Assembly: GCF_026151205.1 (NCBI RefSeq)
Contig: NC_087081.1
Span: 7,623,246 to 7,683,245, forward strand
DNA length: 60,000 bases
Source: Bolinopsis microptera
Taxonomy: Eukaryota > Ctenophora > Tentaculata > Lobata > Bolinopsidae
Reading direction: 5' to 3'
Shown: piece after piece, positions 11,541-23,900 of the stretch
How positions within the stretch are numbered: the stretch's first letter is position 1
How the letters are laid out: each line of letters starts with the position of its first letter
The notes under the pieces: generated by a model
Database searches by the model: none
What the model was told of the DNA's origin: nothing
The model's input: the letters and a program-made list of their open reading frames with translations, nothing else
Program-made: the position numbers and the translations under genes

Positions 11541-11596
11541 AATACCGAGGACGAGTCCAAATCGGCGCGCGTCCTTGGTAGGTTATAAACCTACAC
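11509..11596 (+). repeat. Dispersed blocks P and Q, copy m3 (arm 1)
   Basis: This is the cleanest copy of the repeat. Block P-like ACTGGCGATACTTGTAAAA is at 11508. Block Q at 11541-11596 has GGACGAGTCCAAA, TCGGCGCGCGTCC and the perfect hairpin GTAGGTTATAAACCTAC (7-bp stem, 3-base loop). The mirror copy is 26810-26862. Confidence 0.78.
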
Positions 11597-11599
11597 AAA

Positions 11600-12030
11600 A
11601 AAGTGATCAACGAAGTCCAACTCATAATAGTTGCAAAACAACAATCTAGGCGATGCGAAGCAATGCATATATATAAATATTCGCAAAAGCGATATTCACG
11701 CAATCACAATAAATTGTGCTTTTTACGGAGAAAAAAGTGAAACTGTAAACAATATATTTATTATGCTTTTTTTTCTAGCTTTCAAAATCACGAGTGATAT
11801 ACTCGAAAAATAGTTGTTTCAGTTTTTTAAATACTTACAACACTACATATAACAAAAAAAATATTAGGTCCCAATGTCAAAGCGATAGAAGATGACAGAC
11901 GTGACCGTATTAATCCTAAGCAACGCATCTACTTCCTGGCTTCCAGATAATGACTTCGCCATTTCTCCCTCCCTCACCGCCATTTCTCCTCCCTCTTCCT
12001 CACATCACTATGGATCTGTGAATTCTGTTA
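11600..12030. other. AT-rich stretch without a gene
   Basis: I see no conserved frame here. A pyrimidine-rich stretch (CTCCCTCCCTCACCGCC) at about 11964-12000 has a purine-rich mirror near 26410-26450 in arm 2. Confidence 0.45.
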
Positions 12031-13010
12031 CCAATGTTTTTAAACTCGATTTCATTAAATGAGCTGACAGCTCTCAAGCCAGTGTTGATGAATGTCTTGA
12101 AATTAGAGAAATTCTTAATGCAGGACTCTTGGAGTATGCATCAATTTTTGTTCAGAACAAGAGTGTCAACATGGCACGTTGATGTTCTGAACTTGAAACA
12201 CTTATGGCCAAGCGAAACTGTCTGTGAAAACTGCCACAAAGAGGCCCCACTTCGACTGAGACAGAATATGTATGGTTCTTCCTCAAATGGTACACACACA
12301 CTAGGAGCCATCGATATTTTAAATTATCCTGGAATATCAGAGCTAATGCAAGATAATCAACTCCAAGTTTGGCTGCAAGCAAACGCATTCCTACAAGCAA
12401 GAACAAGTCGGTTCTTGATGCAACTAGAAATACCACGAACGACGACGAGGTGTCACTTGACCACAACGGCAAGTATTTATGTAGTTTCATTTTGAGCTGA
12501 GAGGACATCGACATAATTCCAGAAAATGGATAGCCGATGTAACAGGTAAATGCTATATCACCCCAAAGGACTGGTTAGTATGTATAATATGGAAACCGGG
12601 TGTCAGGAATATAGTCTTCACAAGGTTCGTGCATAGAGCGCAGTATAAGTGTACTTCGGTATAGCTTATCTTTTCGCTGCATATACCGAAGACAATACAA
12701 ATGTAGTCAAGGAGCAGAATGCCCCACTACAATTCCTATGCCCCCACCACCACCTCAACACCACCCTTTACACGAAAATACTCCAAGAAAACCGAAGAGC
12801 AGAAAACCACTGTCCTGATTTTACGTCAATGACAAAATTCGTACGGTACAAACAAGTTGGGATTCCGGGAGAGAAAGTATCAGTGATGTGTCTCAATGGT
12901 CAAAATTAGAGACATCACTGAAAACAGCATAATTTTCATAAAACTCATGCAGCTGCAGAAGCTGACGATATTGAAAAATATATTGAGTGTTTGGTACAAA
13001 TGACATTAAA
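12030..13010 (+). pseudogene. Unassigned coding-like remnant (arm 1)
   Basis: The longest open frame (12034-12495) spans 153 codons, long for this noisy sequence. The mirror in arm 2 (about 25400-26350, minus strand) retains much of the underlying sequence but not the same frame. Segments that read similarly in both arms include NHLG/NLKHL near 12195 and AIDxLNYxGISELM near 12310-12350. A later segment near 12940-12990 reads KTHAAAEADDIEK in one frame. I do not recognise the family. It could be a transposon protein or the first ORF of a LINE, and plus strand is favoured but not certain. Confidence 0.4.
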
Positions 13011-13790
13011 CATCTAATGTATGGGGTTCAGTCCTTATGAAGAATCTCACAGAATAATTGACACCTCTAAGCAGTTATTTCCCGCAGGCATTATAATATT
13101 TATCCAAGTGTTGTCTTCCGATTAAATGTTTATATTCCTACATAAGCAAGAAATGTTTCTAGATTTAAAAATCTACTTAAAAGACTTATGCCTGAAATAA
13201 TAATTGCGTGATCTTAGACTGTTTCCACAGTCTTATTTACTCGAGACTTTAGATCATGTATGAACTTCTATAACCATGCTTGGCTCATCTCAATATGAGA
13301 GGAGTAGGTTTAACTGTCCACTTGAGCTTAGTTTGTTGTAAACGAACACGTTTTTGACAGGTTGTAAATAATCTTCTGGCATTTAAAACATTTGATCCTT
13401 TTCTCCATTTAATTTTTTGTTTAAGACGTTGCGCCTAAAATTAAAACTCAAACAAATCTCTGATTTAATCTTTTCTCAATTTATCCTCCCATTCTGGTAG
13501 CATACGTCACTGTCCATTTCATAATGTTTAGACAATGAATCGTTAGACTTAGAATAGTCTTTTTGCATTCAAAAGGACCTCGGACACAGTCAAGAAATGC
13601 AACTTATACTTATCAACACGTTTATACCTAACAAAAATTTACACATATAAGTCTCATACACCCACAATCCACTACAATTATCATAACATATGTTTCTCTT
13701 TTTTATTTTTACTCTTCTCTCATCATGACTTACTTCTCCCAATTCTTCTCTCCACTTTAGGTCCATGAACACCGATTCCCCTAATTCTAA
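13010..13790 (+). other. Stretch upstream of LINE-C endonuclease, possible ORF1 remnant
   Basis: The sequence is conserved in arm 2 (about 24640-25370). Plus-strand reading near 13790-14040 includes a proline- and serine-rich segment that runs into the LINE-C endonuclease, which would suit the end of a first ORF. No domain is visible, and no zinc-knuckle cysteines could be confirmed. Confidence 0.35.
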
Positions 13791-13799
13791 AATTCATTC

Positions 13800-16637
13800 C
13801 TCTCTACTCCTTATACAGCCCACGTTATCTATACCCATTGTCTTGCTTGCTCCCACATCAAACGTTTTCATTGAAAATTAACTCCTCATGGTTTATAAGA
13901 AATGTTCTTCTCCTGGTAAAAGAATAGAGTCAGTATTCCAGCCGCCTCAGGCGTCAAGTCTCTTTATTCATTCTTTGGGTTTTCCACTCTAACTTTCTTT
14001 GATAACTCTTGTTAATCCTTCTATGCTAATCCAGTTCCCAACTCCCTAGTGTACCTCTACCAAAATGTCAAGGCTCTCATTCCTTTCAATTAACTACGCT
14101 CCTCCCATACCTTCTTGGATGGTAATAATTTCCGAACTTCAATCCATTGCTAACATAGAGGCAGCCCTGACATAATTGCCCTAAAAGAGACTGGTCTCAA
14201 AAATCTTATGTGTCTAGCACGTAAATCTTTCTTACTTCTCCATATGAAATCTACTCTCATATGACCGCACGAGAAAGACTCAACCCTCAAGATCCAATAA
14301 CCCTCAAAAGTTAGGGAAATAGGAGGTGGTTTCTTTTGGCTGTTCGTCTGAATCTCGACGCACAACAACCCGACTACCAGCGTTTAGCCCTCGGTGCAGA
14401 AATGCTTGCCGTTAAAAGTTCTTTTCCTAACAAAGAGAGTATTGTTATCTGTACTTGGTTAAGATAGGAACTCTGGGTTACCTAATCATAAGTCATAGTT
14501 ATTTATATTCGCAAGCTGAGAGTTTCCAAAAAGAATCCCCTATAATCAATGATTATTGTTGATTTTACTCTCCCCATACAGACTGGCTATCTTCATCCAG
14601 TACCGGTAACCTATTTAGCAAACCTTCATAGATTCTCAGTGATCTTTCTCTCTCCCAGTTGATCACATCACCCACCCCTAAAAGTGGTATAAACAATAGA
14701 CAATCCTTCTCAGTAATTAATGATAACACAATCGATGAACTTGAAATGTCTGTGATACTCAAATCCGTGTGCAATCTGATCATTTTCCTGTCACTTTTCA
14801 TTAAAACTCCTTTTCCCGTAGACAACTCCTAAAACGTAAAATCTTATAATTATAAGAAAAGCCAAACTTGGGACATGATTAATCGAGATTTATGCTCGAT
14901 TAATGCAAGTCCTAGAATGCCTAGCACCTGAATCGTCTTGGAAGTTAGTTAAAGACTGCATTATGTAATTTATAGTCTGATATACATATCCTAAAGTTAA
15001 TTAATCAATCATAGTTCGCAACCCCCGTGGTTCATAGTGAACTTGTTTCTTCATCCGTAAAAACATAGACTCAGAGCATATAAAATTACTGTTCTATTTC
15101 TATGAGTTAAAGTTTGTTTACTAGCCGTAAAGAATTTAAGTAGGCTCCAAACAGCCAAAATAAAGATAATCTTTTAAATATGTGGTAAGATCCAGCGCTT
15201 AATAACTAAGAAGTTTTGAGGTATCAAATGTTAAGTAAAATCTAACTCCTGGCCGATTCCCAAATTGTGTAGTTATTCTGACAGCTTCGTTTCAATTCCC
15301 CAAAGATCAAGCTGAACTATTCAATTCATTGTTTTTATAACAGTTTTTTCGATCCTTCACTTTATGACACTGACATCCCAATTCAATGATGTTGATTTTG
15401 ATTATGACTACGATCATCGGATGTTCGTAAGCTTCTTCAAATATTAATTCAAATAAAGCCAGGGACAGATGCAACCGGTAAAAATTCTCAAATTGTTTTC
15501 CTAGTTTAGCTGTACCCACTAACATGCATTTTCGTGGATCCTACACAGCTCAACATCCACAAGAATGGAAACATGCAAATGTTGACCCAATATTTTAATG
15601 AAAGGTAAAAAAAGTGAGTTTGAAAACATAGACAATATCCCTTACTTGTTTAGTCATGAAAGTGATTTAGCCGCATTGTAAAACGGAAACTGCTTTCTTG
15701 ACAAGTACCCTTCGTGATCCCAGGCACAGGTTTTCTAATAGCACAATCATGCTCAACCAATATGGATTATTTTTTGTGATAGCCCCTGGGCATATGTCTC
15801 TTAACGCAAACATTATCATCATGTTTGTATTTTGATTTGCAAAGGGCATTTGATTCAGTAAATCATGATATCCTTCTCATAAGCTAAAGAACTTTAAATA
15901 CATTGATGGTACACTTACTCAAATTTCTTACCAATAACCTTCAAGGCCGTTACCAAGAGTGGTTATTGGTATAGGATGTCCATCTACCCTCTCAGGTTAA
16001 TTCTGGTGTCCCCCAGGCTCTATCCTTGGTCCCTACATTTTGTATATTGTTTAGCAAAGATATTCCTTCTTGGCTTTTCGGATATACTGATATTGTTTTG
16101 TTATGCCGATGAACCAAATCTGCGTAAATACATTCAACTTCTGATAATACCAATTTCAAATGGATTATAGACTATCTCTCTGACTGGGCACTTAGAAACA
16201 AAAAGCTATTCCATCAGCAAAATGTAAACGTGCTTATTGTTTCAGGAAAAACCATCTTATCTCCTCATTCGCATATAATCTTGATGGATCTCCTCTTGTA
16301 TGTAGAGTAGAAAATAACCTGGTGTCGATATTAACTCTAACTCAGTTTGAATAGTCATGCGACAAATTTATACTAAGGCCTGCCAACAACTAGGTATGGT
16401 CAAAGAGATGTGCCATATAGTCATTGATACAGAAACGTCGTCGGGCGCTTTTACCTCTCCAGGTCGTAGACCATTCGAAAATTGTCCAAATCTGGCGCCC
16501 TTGTAAAAAACACTTAGTGATAAATAGAAAGTCTCCAAAAGAGAGCTATTAATGGGATTCTGTCTGAAGAGGGCCGCAGTTATCCACCTGAGCATATTCA
16601 AAAAGTGCAAGTCTTGTCGACATTCTCCTGTGTGTGT

Positions 16638-16680
<43 letters not shown>

Positions 16681-17529
16681 GTGGTTGTTTGTGGTGGGGG
16701 GGGGGGGGGGTGGTGAGTTTGTGTGTGGGTTTGTGGTGTAGGGTGTTGTGTTGTGTTGTGTGTGTGTGGTTGGTGTTTTGGTGTGCTCAAAAGTTTGACT
16801 TGAATACTTATGTTTTCCACAAAGTCGGAACAATTTAATTCCGTATGCTGCTCACTATCTCAGCATTATATCAGGCACTTCTCGACTAACTTGCCACCTC
16901 GACATCTGTCTATTGGTCATCATTTTTACCTAGTTAAATCAAATCTCACACCTAGGTACCTCAAATAGCCAATGCAAATCATCTTTCTACTGAACTCATA
17001 TACTGTGGAATGACTCCCTTTACAGTAAGACAATTAGTTTCTACAGTGTTTTCAAAGCTTGAGTCACTAAGCATCGTATGGAATGTTTATGGATAGTGAA
17101 ACACACCCTAGCCTAGTCCTTGCTCCCCATATATTATTAGTTGTTTTATTAAGTTTTTTATCTACCTTCCTATACTATCAACATCAAACACACTTCACCC
17201 TCACAACCTCACACATTAATACCATAATCAACCTGTATCTAATGTATCTGGAATTGACGTATTGAAATACCAATTTTGACTATAAATCCACAGTTATTCA
17301 CCATGGATTTTTTGTTATTATTAGGTTTTTGTACAAATTTTTTGGATTTAATTAATTCGATGTAATGGGTCCAAGTTACTGCGGACATAAGTTCACTATT
17401 GTTTACCTGTTTTGTTTGCCCATCATATTTTAACAGATGGGGGCAATATTTTTGAACGATTCTATTTATATTACATCTTTTGCTGTACTCCCTGTAAAAT
17501 TTTGAATAGGATTAATAAAAAAAAAAAAA
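13800..17529 (+). pseudogene. LINE-C: non-LTR retrotransposon with endonuclease and RT (arm 1)
   Basis: This is the most complete LINE in the window. The apurinic-like endonuclease, which nicks target DNA, is visible as YQNVKAL at 14058-14078, SPDIIALKET at 14163-14192, a GGGVLLAVR-like segment near 14320-14345, SDLSLSQLITSPT at 14638-14676 and SDHFPVTF at 14775-14798. The linker leads to the RT: DVRKLLQ near 15422, then a SPGTDG-like segment. DFAKAFDSVNHDILL lies near 15835-15875, a [13 protein letters not shown]-like segment near 15995-16033, and CYADE (expected CYADD) at 16100-16114. After it come LSDWALRNKK near 16170-16205 and a C-terminal RAxxWILSEEGR-like stretch near 16540-16575. It ends with AATAAA and an A-run at 17517-17529. 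Frameshifts are frequent. It is Jockey-like in motif order. Confidence 0.87.
16638..16790. other. Arm-1-specific poly-G/GT insertion inside LINE-C
   Basis: About 150 bp of almost only G and T includes a run of about 40 G residues and then about 14 more. In arm 2 the flanking sequence is continuous at about 21740-21765. The insertion also breaks the LINE-C C-terminal frame. It creates spurious frames such as a proline-rich one on the minus strand. I read it as a sequencing artefact. Confidence 0.85.
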
Positions 17530-17592
17530 TATTAACAGACCGCGACGAGTCCAACTCGGCGCAGCGTCCTGATAGTTAGAATAAACCTACAA
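17530..17592 (+). repeat. Dispersed block Q, copy m4 (arm 1)
   Basis: ACGAGTCCAACTCGGCGCAGCGTCC followed by a degraded hairpin begins about 13 bp after the LINE-C A-run. The mirror copy is at 20921-20975. The immediate junction with the LINE tail is seen in both arms. Confidence 0.72.
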
Positions 17593-17594
17593 TT

Positions 17595-19144
17595 CCCAAA
17601 AGTATTCCAAGTAATTTATAAAAATGATAAATGCATGATAGTGACTTTAATACAAATCCAATGCAAAATATTTGTCACAATGCATGAAGTTGAAAACCAA
17701 TATTAAAACATTGCAATTTGAAGGAGTGTAATGCATTCCTCAGGAAATAAAACGCGCTTTTCATAACATCCATAAATTAATGTTTTTACACTCAAATCAA
17801 AATTTAACCGCGACGATGCATGCGAAGTGACGACGTCAGACGTCCTCCAACATAAATTCAGTGTTATAAGATACAAGCGCGATCACAGAAATTTTGTCTC
17901 TGTTTTTGATAAATTGTACCAAAAGTTGCCTCTAAGTGAGAATAAGGCAAATTCACCGTGTACAAATAACGTCGAGTGTACAAGTGATACAAGATACAAG
18001 GATACAAAAAGTGTATAATAATTTATTAATTCACAATAGTTATATTCTGATAGAATGTTAAGTTACTACGCTTCGAAATACATTACAAATGTGTAGGATA
18101 AAATTAGAAATGATTATAATATAATGCTATTTTTCTTTAAGTAAATCAAATTGTATGGTTCATCAATGCATCTGTAGTGGGCCTCCTGTGCAATTGCAAG
18201 AGTGTAAAAAGGACGAAAAAACAATTAATTTCTTGCTTAAAATGCATATAGCTCCTAAAATAATCAAATAATTTTGTCAGGACAACTATTGTGATTGCAA
18301 AATTTTATGATTTGTAATTTAACTGAATATTACCACTTCAATTCGGTAACCTTGATCTTTTTTAATTCTGCATGACCTTTGATTCTGTAGAGATTTAATC
18401 CAGAAATCATAGAACAATATATCACTACTCGTGACGTTATCCCGTGCCTACTGGCCGGGTCCCGTGGACTTCACTATACGCAGTTAAAATGCAGTATAAA
18501 CATGCCAATTTTATTTGAAAACACCTTTACATTTGTTCGAAGTTAAACAGTGCATGTCTAACTCCTCATTCCAATCAGACCACAAATTAATTCTTGATTG
18601 CACTCCCATAACTAAGAGTAATACTTGATATGCATATCTTTGACACTTAGAGTTCCTGCCAGAATAACTAATTATATAGCAAATCAATATGAGGGAGAGA
18701 TAGAGGGATAGTGATAGAGTACACACAGTACGACACACATTAGTTATTTGTTTCACAAAATGATCAATTAAACCACTACACACCATCGATTTAAAAAAAC
18801 CGCATATTTTGCTCGTCAAGTTTTTCTCGGCACTATAGCAGATAAAACCAGCCCCGTAACTCTTACCTTGTTTTTCTGTGATTAATTAATTTCCTCCGAC
18901 ACAAGCCAAATGAGGAAGCAAACAGAGAGACATACACACATCCTGGGATTATTATTATTTAGGTAGCATAGTAATTGCATACCTAAACCAAAAGTTGCGA
19001 ATTGTTGATTGGTTGGAGAGTTAAAAAATGTGATTCTCATTTTTCTATTATGATTACAATATATACACTATCGAACCTCTTGGAATAGAGAAAAAGATAT
19101 TATTCTTTGACTGATTTATTGAACAAATGCTTTTGCTTCAGTTC
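17595..19144. other. AT-rich stretch between LINE-C and axis A
   Basis: No conserved domain is visible. A short plus-strand frame at 17827-18018 begins just after ATGCATGCGAAGTGACGACG. Parts of it survive in arm 2, where codons for YQKLPL can be read on the minus strand near 20570. A repeated GATACAAG motif near 17990-18005 is also shared. This may be a small remnant, but I cannot assign it. Confidence 0.4.
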
Positions 19145-19380
19145 TTTTCTTTGCTTCAGGATATGTACAGAAGAAACAAACCAACAGGGGTGAAAATGTG
19201 TCATCAAATTTAAGTGTACACACAAACACTATTACTGAATAGAGTAACGCTCTAAGGAGATGCAGGAGGTTAAAGAAGCATCAGTTTCCTGACAAAACGT
19301 TTTATGAAACACTTCTGAATTGGTAACATGTCATTCTAATTAGAATCTAATTTAATTTACACAGCAATACGAATAAAAAA
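19145..19380. other. Symmetry axis A (unpaired centre)
   Basis: TCGAACCTCTTGG at 19071-19083 pairs with CCAAGAGGTTCGA at 19430-19442, giving an axis near 19257. Weaker pairing continues inward to about 19140 and 19380. The roughly 235 bp between shows no convincing self-complementarity. I see no recognisable sequencing-adapter sequence here, but at this error rate I could miss one. Confidence 0.8.
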
Positions 19381-20920
19381 GGCATTTAGTCACAAATAAA
19401 TAAGACAAAGAAAAATTCTTTTCTCTATACCAAGAGGTTCGATAGAGTATAGGAATGTCATCATAAAAGAAAATGAGAATACATTTTTTAACACTCCAAC
19501 CAATCAACAATTCGCACCACTGTGTTGTTTAGGAATGCATTATAGAGCAACATCATACTAATAATCACCAGGAATGTGTGTCTGTCTCTCTTCTGTGCCA
19601 AGTGTGGGAAATTAATTAAACAAGAAACGTAAGAGTTACGGGTCCTAGGTTTTAAATTCTGTATAGTGCCGCGAGAAAACTCTGACAAGCCAAATTTATG
19701 AAGGTTTTTTAAATCGATCGGGTGGTAAGTGATTAAATTGATCATTTGTGAACCAAATACTAGTGTGTGTTGTTGTTTCTCTATCACTCTCCCTATCACT
19801 CCCCTCATAATGAATTTCTAGATAATAGTTAATTTGGCAGGGAACTCAAGATCAATATTCCTATCAAGTATACTATTAGATATTGAGTTCACTCATAATT
19901 TAAATAGTGGTCCTGTTGGAATGATGCGAGTCAACATTTCGCACTGGTTAACAACGTAAAATGTAAAAGCGTGTTTTCAAATAAAATTGGAAGTTAATTA
20001 TACTGCAGTTTAACTGCGATATTGAATATCCCGGACCCGGCCCGTTAGGCACTGGTTCACGTTCACTATAGTGATCATATTGTCGCTAAAGAATTTCTGG
20101 ATAAATCTCCAGAATCAAATGTCCATGCAGAATTAAAAGATTCAAGTTACGAATTGAAATGGTAAAATTCAATTTACATTTCAATCATAAAATTATTGCA
20201 CTCACAATATGTCCTGTCAAAATATTCGATATTTAGGAGCTATAAGCTTTTAGAAAGCAATAAATTACAAGTTTTTCGTCCTTTTTTTTACACTCTGCAA
20301 TGCACAGGAGGCCCACATTACACGATGTCATGCATGAACCATACAAATATTGATTCTTAAAGAAAATAGCATATAATAGAACATATTCTATTTTATTCCC
20401 TACACATTTGTAAATGATTAGAAGCGGTAAACTTAAATTATACAGAATTATAACTATTGTGAATTCAATAAAATAATATATCACTTTTTTGTATCCTTTG
20501 TATCCTTGTATCCTCGGTACACCTCGACGTTATTTTGCTACAACACGTGGAATTTGCATATACCACTAGAGGCAAACTTTTGTACCAATTATCCAAATCA
20601 GGAAGACCACATTTCTGTGCTCGCGCTTGATCTTTAATAACACTGCCAATAAAGTTGGAGAACGTCTGTCGTCGTCAGTCGCATGCATCTTCCGCGTTAA
20701 ATTTTGAGTTGAGTAAAAACATTATATTCTTATTTATGAAAAAGCGCAGGTTTTTATATTTCCCTGAGAATGCAAGAACACTCCTCGAATTGCTCATGTT
20801 TGTAAATTACTTGTTCAAACTTCATGAATAGGAGTGACAATATTTTGCATGATTGTAATTTAAAGTCAATACATGCATTTATCATTTTTATAAATTACAT
20901 GAATACTTTGTAATTGATAA
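19381..20920. other. Mirror of the AT-rich stretch beside axis A (arm 2)
   Basis: This is the reverse complement of 17595-19144 with independent indels. No gene is recognised. TGTATCCTTTGTATCCTTG near 20492 mirrors the GATACAAG motif of arm 1. Confidence 0.5.
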
Positions 20921-20975
20921 GGTTTATAGACCTATCAGGACGCCCCGAGTGGACTCGTTCGACGGTCCTGTAATA
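20921..20975 (-). repeat. Dispersed block Q, copy m4 (arm 2)
   Basis: The reverse complement of the copy at 17530-17592 reads AGGTTTATAGACCTATCAGG and then GAGTGGACTCGTTCGACGG. It directly precedes the T-run that is the LINE-C tail on this strand. Confidence 0.7.
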
Positions 20976-23900
20976 TTTTTTTTTTATATACATACAATTT
21001 CAAATTTTTACAGAGTACAGCAAAGATGAATATAAAATAGAACCGTTCAAAATATGTGCCCAAATCTGTAAAATATATGGGCACTCCAAACAAGTAAACA
21101 CATAGTGAACTATGTCGCAGTAACTTGGACACCATTACATCAATTAATCTAATCCAAAAAATTTATAAAAACAATTTTAATAACAAACAAATCCCATGGT
21201 GAAAACTGTGAGTAATATCCAAGAATGGTATTCAATACTCAAATTCCAAAGATACATTAGAAACAGTCTGATATGGTCATTAATTGTGTGAGTGTGCGTG
21301 AAGTGTGATATGATGTTGAAAGTATAGGAAGGTAAATAAAAACATTAAGTAAAAAAAAATAATATATGTGGGGAGCAAAGGATACTGGCTAGCTGTTGTT
21401 TCACTATCCAATAAACATTTCATAGATTCTTATGCCCTCAGCTTTGAAAACACTTAGACACAAGCTGTCTTACCTTAAAGGAGTCCATTCCACAGTATAT
21501 GATTCCTGTAGAAAAATGATTTTGCCGAGTGGGCTATTTGAGGTAACATAGTTGGTGAAATCTGACTTAACTTAGGTAACAATGATGACCCAATAGACAG
21601 ACGGTCGATGTGGCAACGCATTAGTCGTGAAGTGCACTGATAAAATGGAGATAGTGCAGTCAGCATACAGAAAATACATTGTTCAGAACATTGTGAAGAA
21701 AAAAAAAGCTCAATTCAAGTCAAAACTATTGAGACAAACGGGGAGAATTGTTCGACAAGCTTGCACTTTTTTTGACATATTGCTCAGTGGATAACTGCGG
21801 CCCTCTTCAGACAGAATCCTTTAATTAGCTCTCTTGTTGGAGACTTTCTAATTTATCACAAAGTGATGTATTACAAGGGCGCCAATTAGTTGAACAATTT
21901 TCGAATTGCTACGAACCAGAAGTAAAGCGACCGGCGACGTTCTGAACATGACAATATTGACTTCTCTACTGCCAATAGACCAAGGTTGTTGCAGCCTTAG
22001 TAATAAATTCTGTCGCACTGACTATGTTCCTACTGAGCTAGGAGTAACCTCGACCCCAAATCTTTTTCTAATCTACATACCCAAGCAGGATAGCATCAAA
22101 GATTATATGCGAATGGAGAGAATAAAAGATGGTTTTCCTGAAACAATAAGCACTTTACATATGCTGTATGGAATCGCATTTATTGTTTACTAAGTGCCCC
22201 AGCTCAGAGATAGACCTATATCCTTTTAAATAGTATTATCCAAAGATGACTGTATTTACGCCAGAATTTTGTATCATCAGGCCTACAAAACAATATCAGG
22301 ATATTAATCCGAAAGCCAAGAGAATATCATTGATAAACAATACAAAAGTAAGGGACCAAGGAAGAGCCCCTGGGGATACACCAGAATTAACTGAAGAGGT
22401 AGATGAACATCTGCATTATTACCAATTAACCACTACTTTGGTAACGGCCTTGAACGGTAATTGTAAGAAATTTTAAGTGTACCATCCAATGTTATATAAG
22501 GTCTTTAGCTTATGAAGAAGATATCATGATTTTACAGAATCAAATCCTTTCAGTCAAAATCAAATAACACTACATGATTTATAATGTTTTCCGATAAGAG
22601 ACAATGCCCGCTATCACAAAAATCAACCATATGGTTGTGTCATGACTTGTGCTCTAGAAAACCATGCTGCCTGGATCAGACGGTACTTGTCAAAGAAAGC
22701 AGTTATACAGTTTAACAATGCGCTCAAAAACTAAAACTTTCATGACTAAACAATAAGGGAAATGGTCTAAGTTTTACAACCTCACTTTTCTTACTGTTCT
22801 TACATAAATGTGGGACATACATTTGCAAGATTCCATTCTTGTGGGAAATGTAGTCCGCTGTTGTAGGATCCACGAAAATCCATGTTATACGTGTAAGCTA
22901 AACCTACGTAACAATTTTTTATAGAATTTTACCGATATGCCATCTGTCCTGGCTTTAGTTTAAATTATATTTAGGTAAGAAGCTTACGAACATCCCGCTG
23001 ATCGAAGTCAAATCAAAATCAACATCATTGACATAGGAGATGTCATGTCATAAAGTTGAAGATCCGAAACTGGTTATAAAAAAAGAATTGAAAAATCAGC
23101 TTGACTTTGGATTGAACCGAACTGCCAAAAACTAACACATAGGAATACACGCGAGAGTTATGATGATACTTAAACATGTGACAAACTTCTTAGTTATAAA
23201 GCCGGATCATCACTATTAAAAAGATTATCTCTTATTTTGCTGATGAAGCCCTTAAATCTTTACGGCTAGTAACAAACATTACTCATCAGAATATAAACCA
23301 GAAGTCTTAAATTTAGCTCTGAGTCTATCTTTTTACGGCAGAAGAAAAAAGTACACTATCGAACCACGCGGTAGGAACCTGATAATAATACTTTAGGAAT
23401 ATAAATATCAACGAAATCATAATGCAGTCTTTAAACTAACTTCCAAGACAATCAGATCTAGGCATTCTAGACTTGCCAATTAATCGAGCATAATTCCACG
23501 ATTAATCATGTCCAGTTTGCTTTCTTAAAATTATAGATATTCATCGTTTAGAGTTTTCCTACGGGAAAAGGAGCTTTTTAATTGAAAAAGTGAACAGAAA
23601 AGATCATTTGCACACAATAGTATCACAACATTCAAGTTATCGATTGTGGTAGCATAATTACAGAGAAGAATTTCTAATGTCATTACCACTTTTATGGTTG
23701 TGATTGATCAACTGAGGAGAAGAGAAAATATCACTGAAAAATCTTTGAAGGATTGCTCAATAGTTACTGAACAGTGATTAAGATAGAGCAGTCTGTATGG
23801 GGAATTAAATCACCATAACAGAGATTTTAGGGGATTCATTTTGGAAACTAGCTTGCGAAATAACTAACTAGCAACAGAATATGTAACCCAAGAAGTTCCT

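Larger units (their letters stand above)
1..19256. repeat. Arm 1 of the 24.7-kb unit (forward, incomplete)
   Basis: This arm is the reverse complement of the DNA that follows position 19257. Paired landmarks are the T-run at 6323-6375 with the A-run at 32081-32136, the 30-bp minisatellite at 6903-7432 with 31003-31530, and TCGAACCTCTTGG at 19071 with its complement at 19430. Position 1 corresponds to about 38480 in arm 2 and about 49450 in arm 3, so the arm starts inside the large TIR transposon. Differences from the other arms are scattered and mostly single-base indels by eye. Confidence 0.93.

Noticed and set aside
14150-14825. Minus-strand frames of 72 and 86 codons
   Set aside because: They are antisense shadows of the LINE-C endonuclease, whose plus-strand motifs are specific and ordered.
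16368-16838. Polyproline and polyglycine frames on both strands
   Set aside because: They exist only because of the arm-1 poly-G insertion. Arm 2 has no such sequence.
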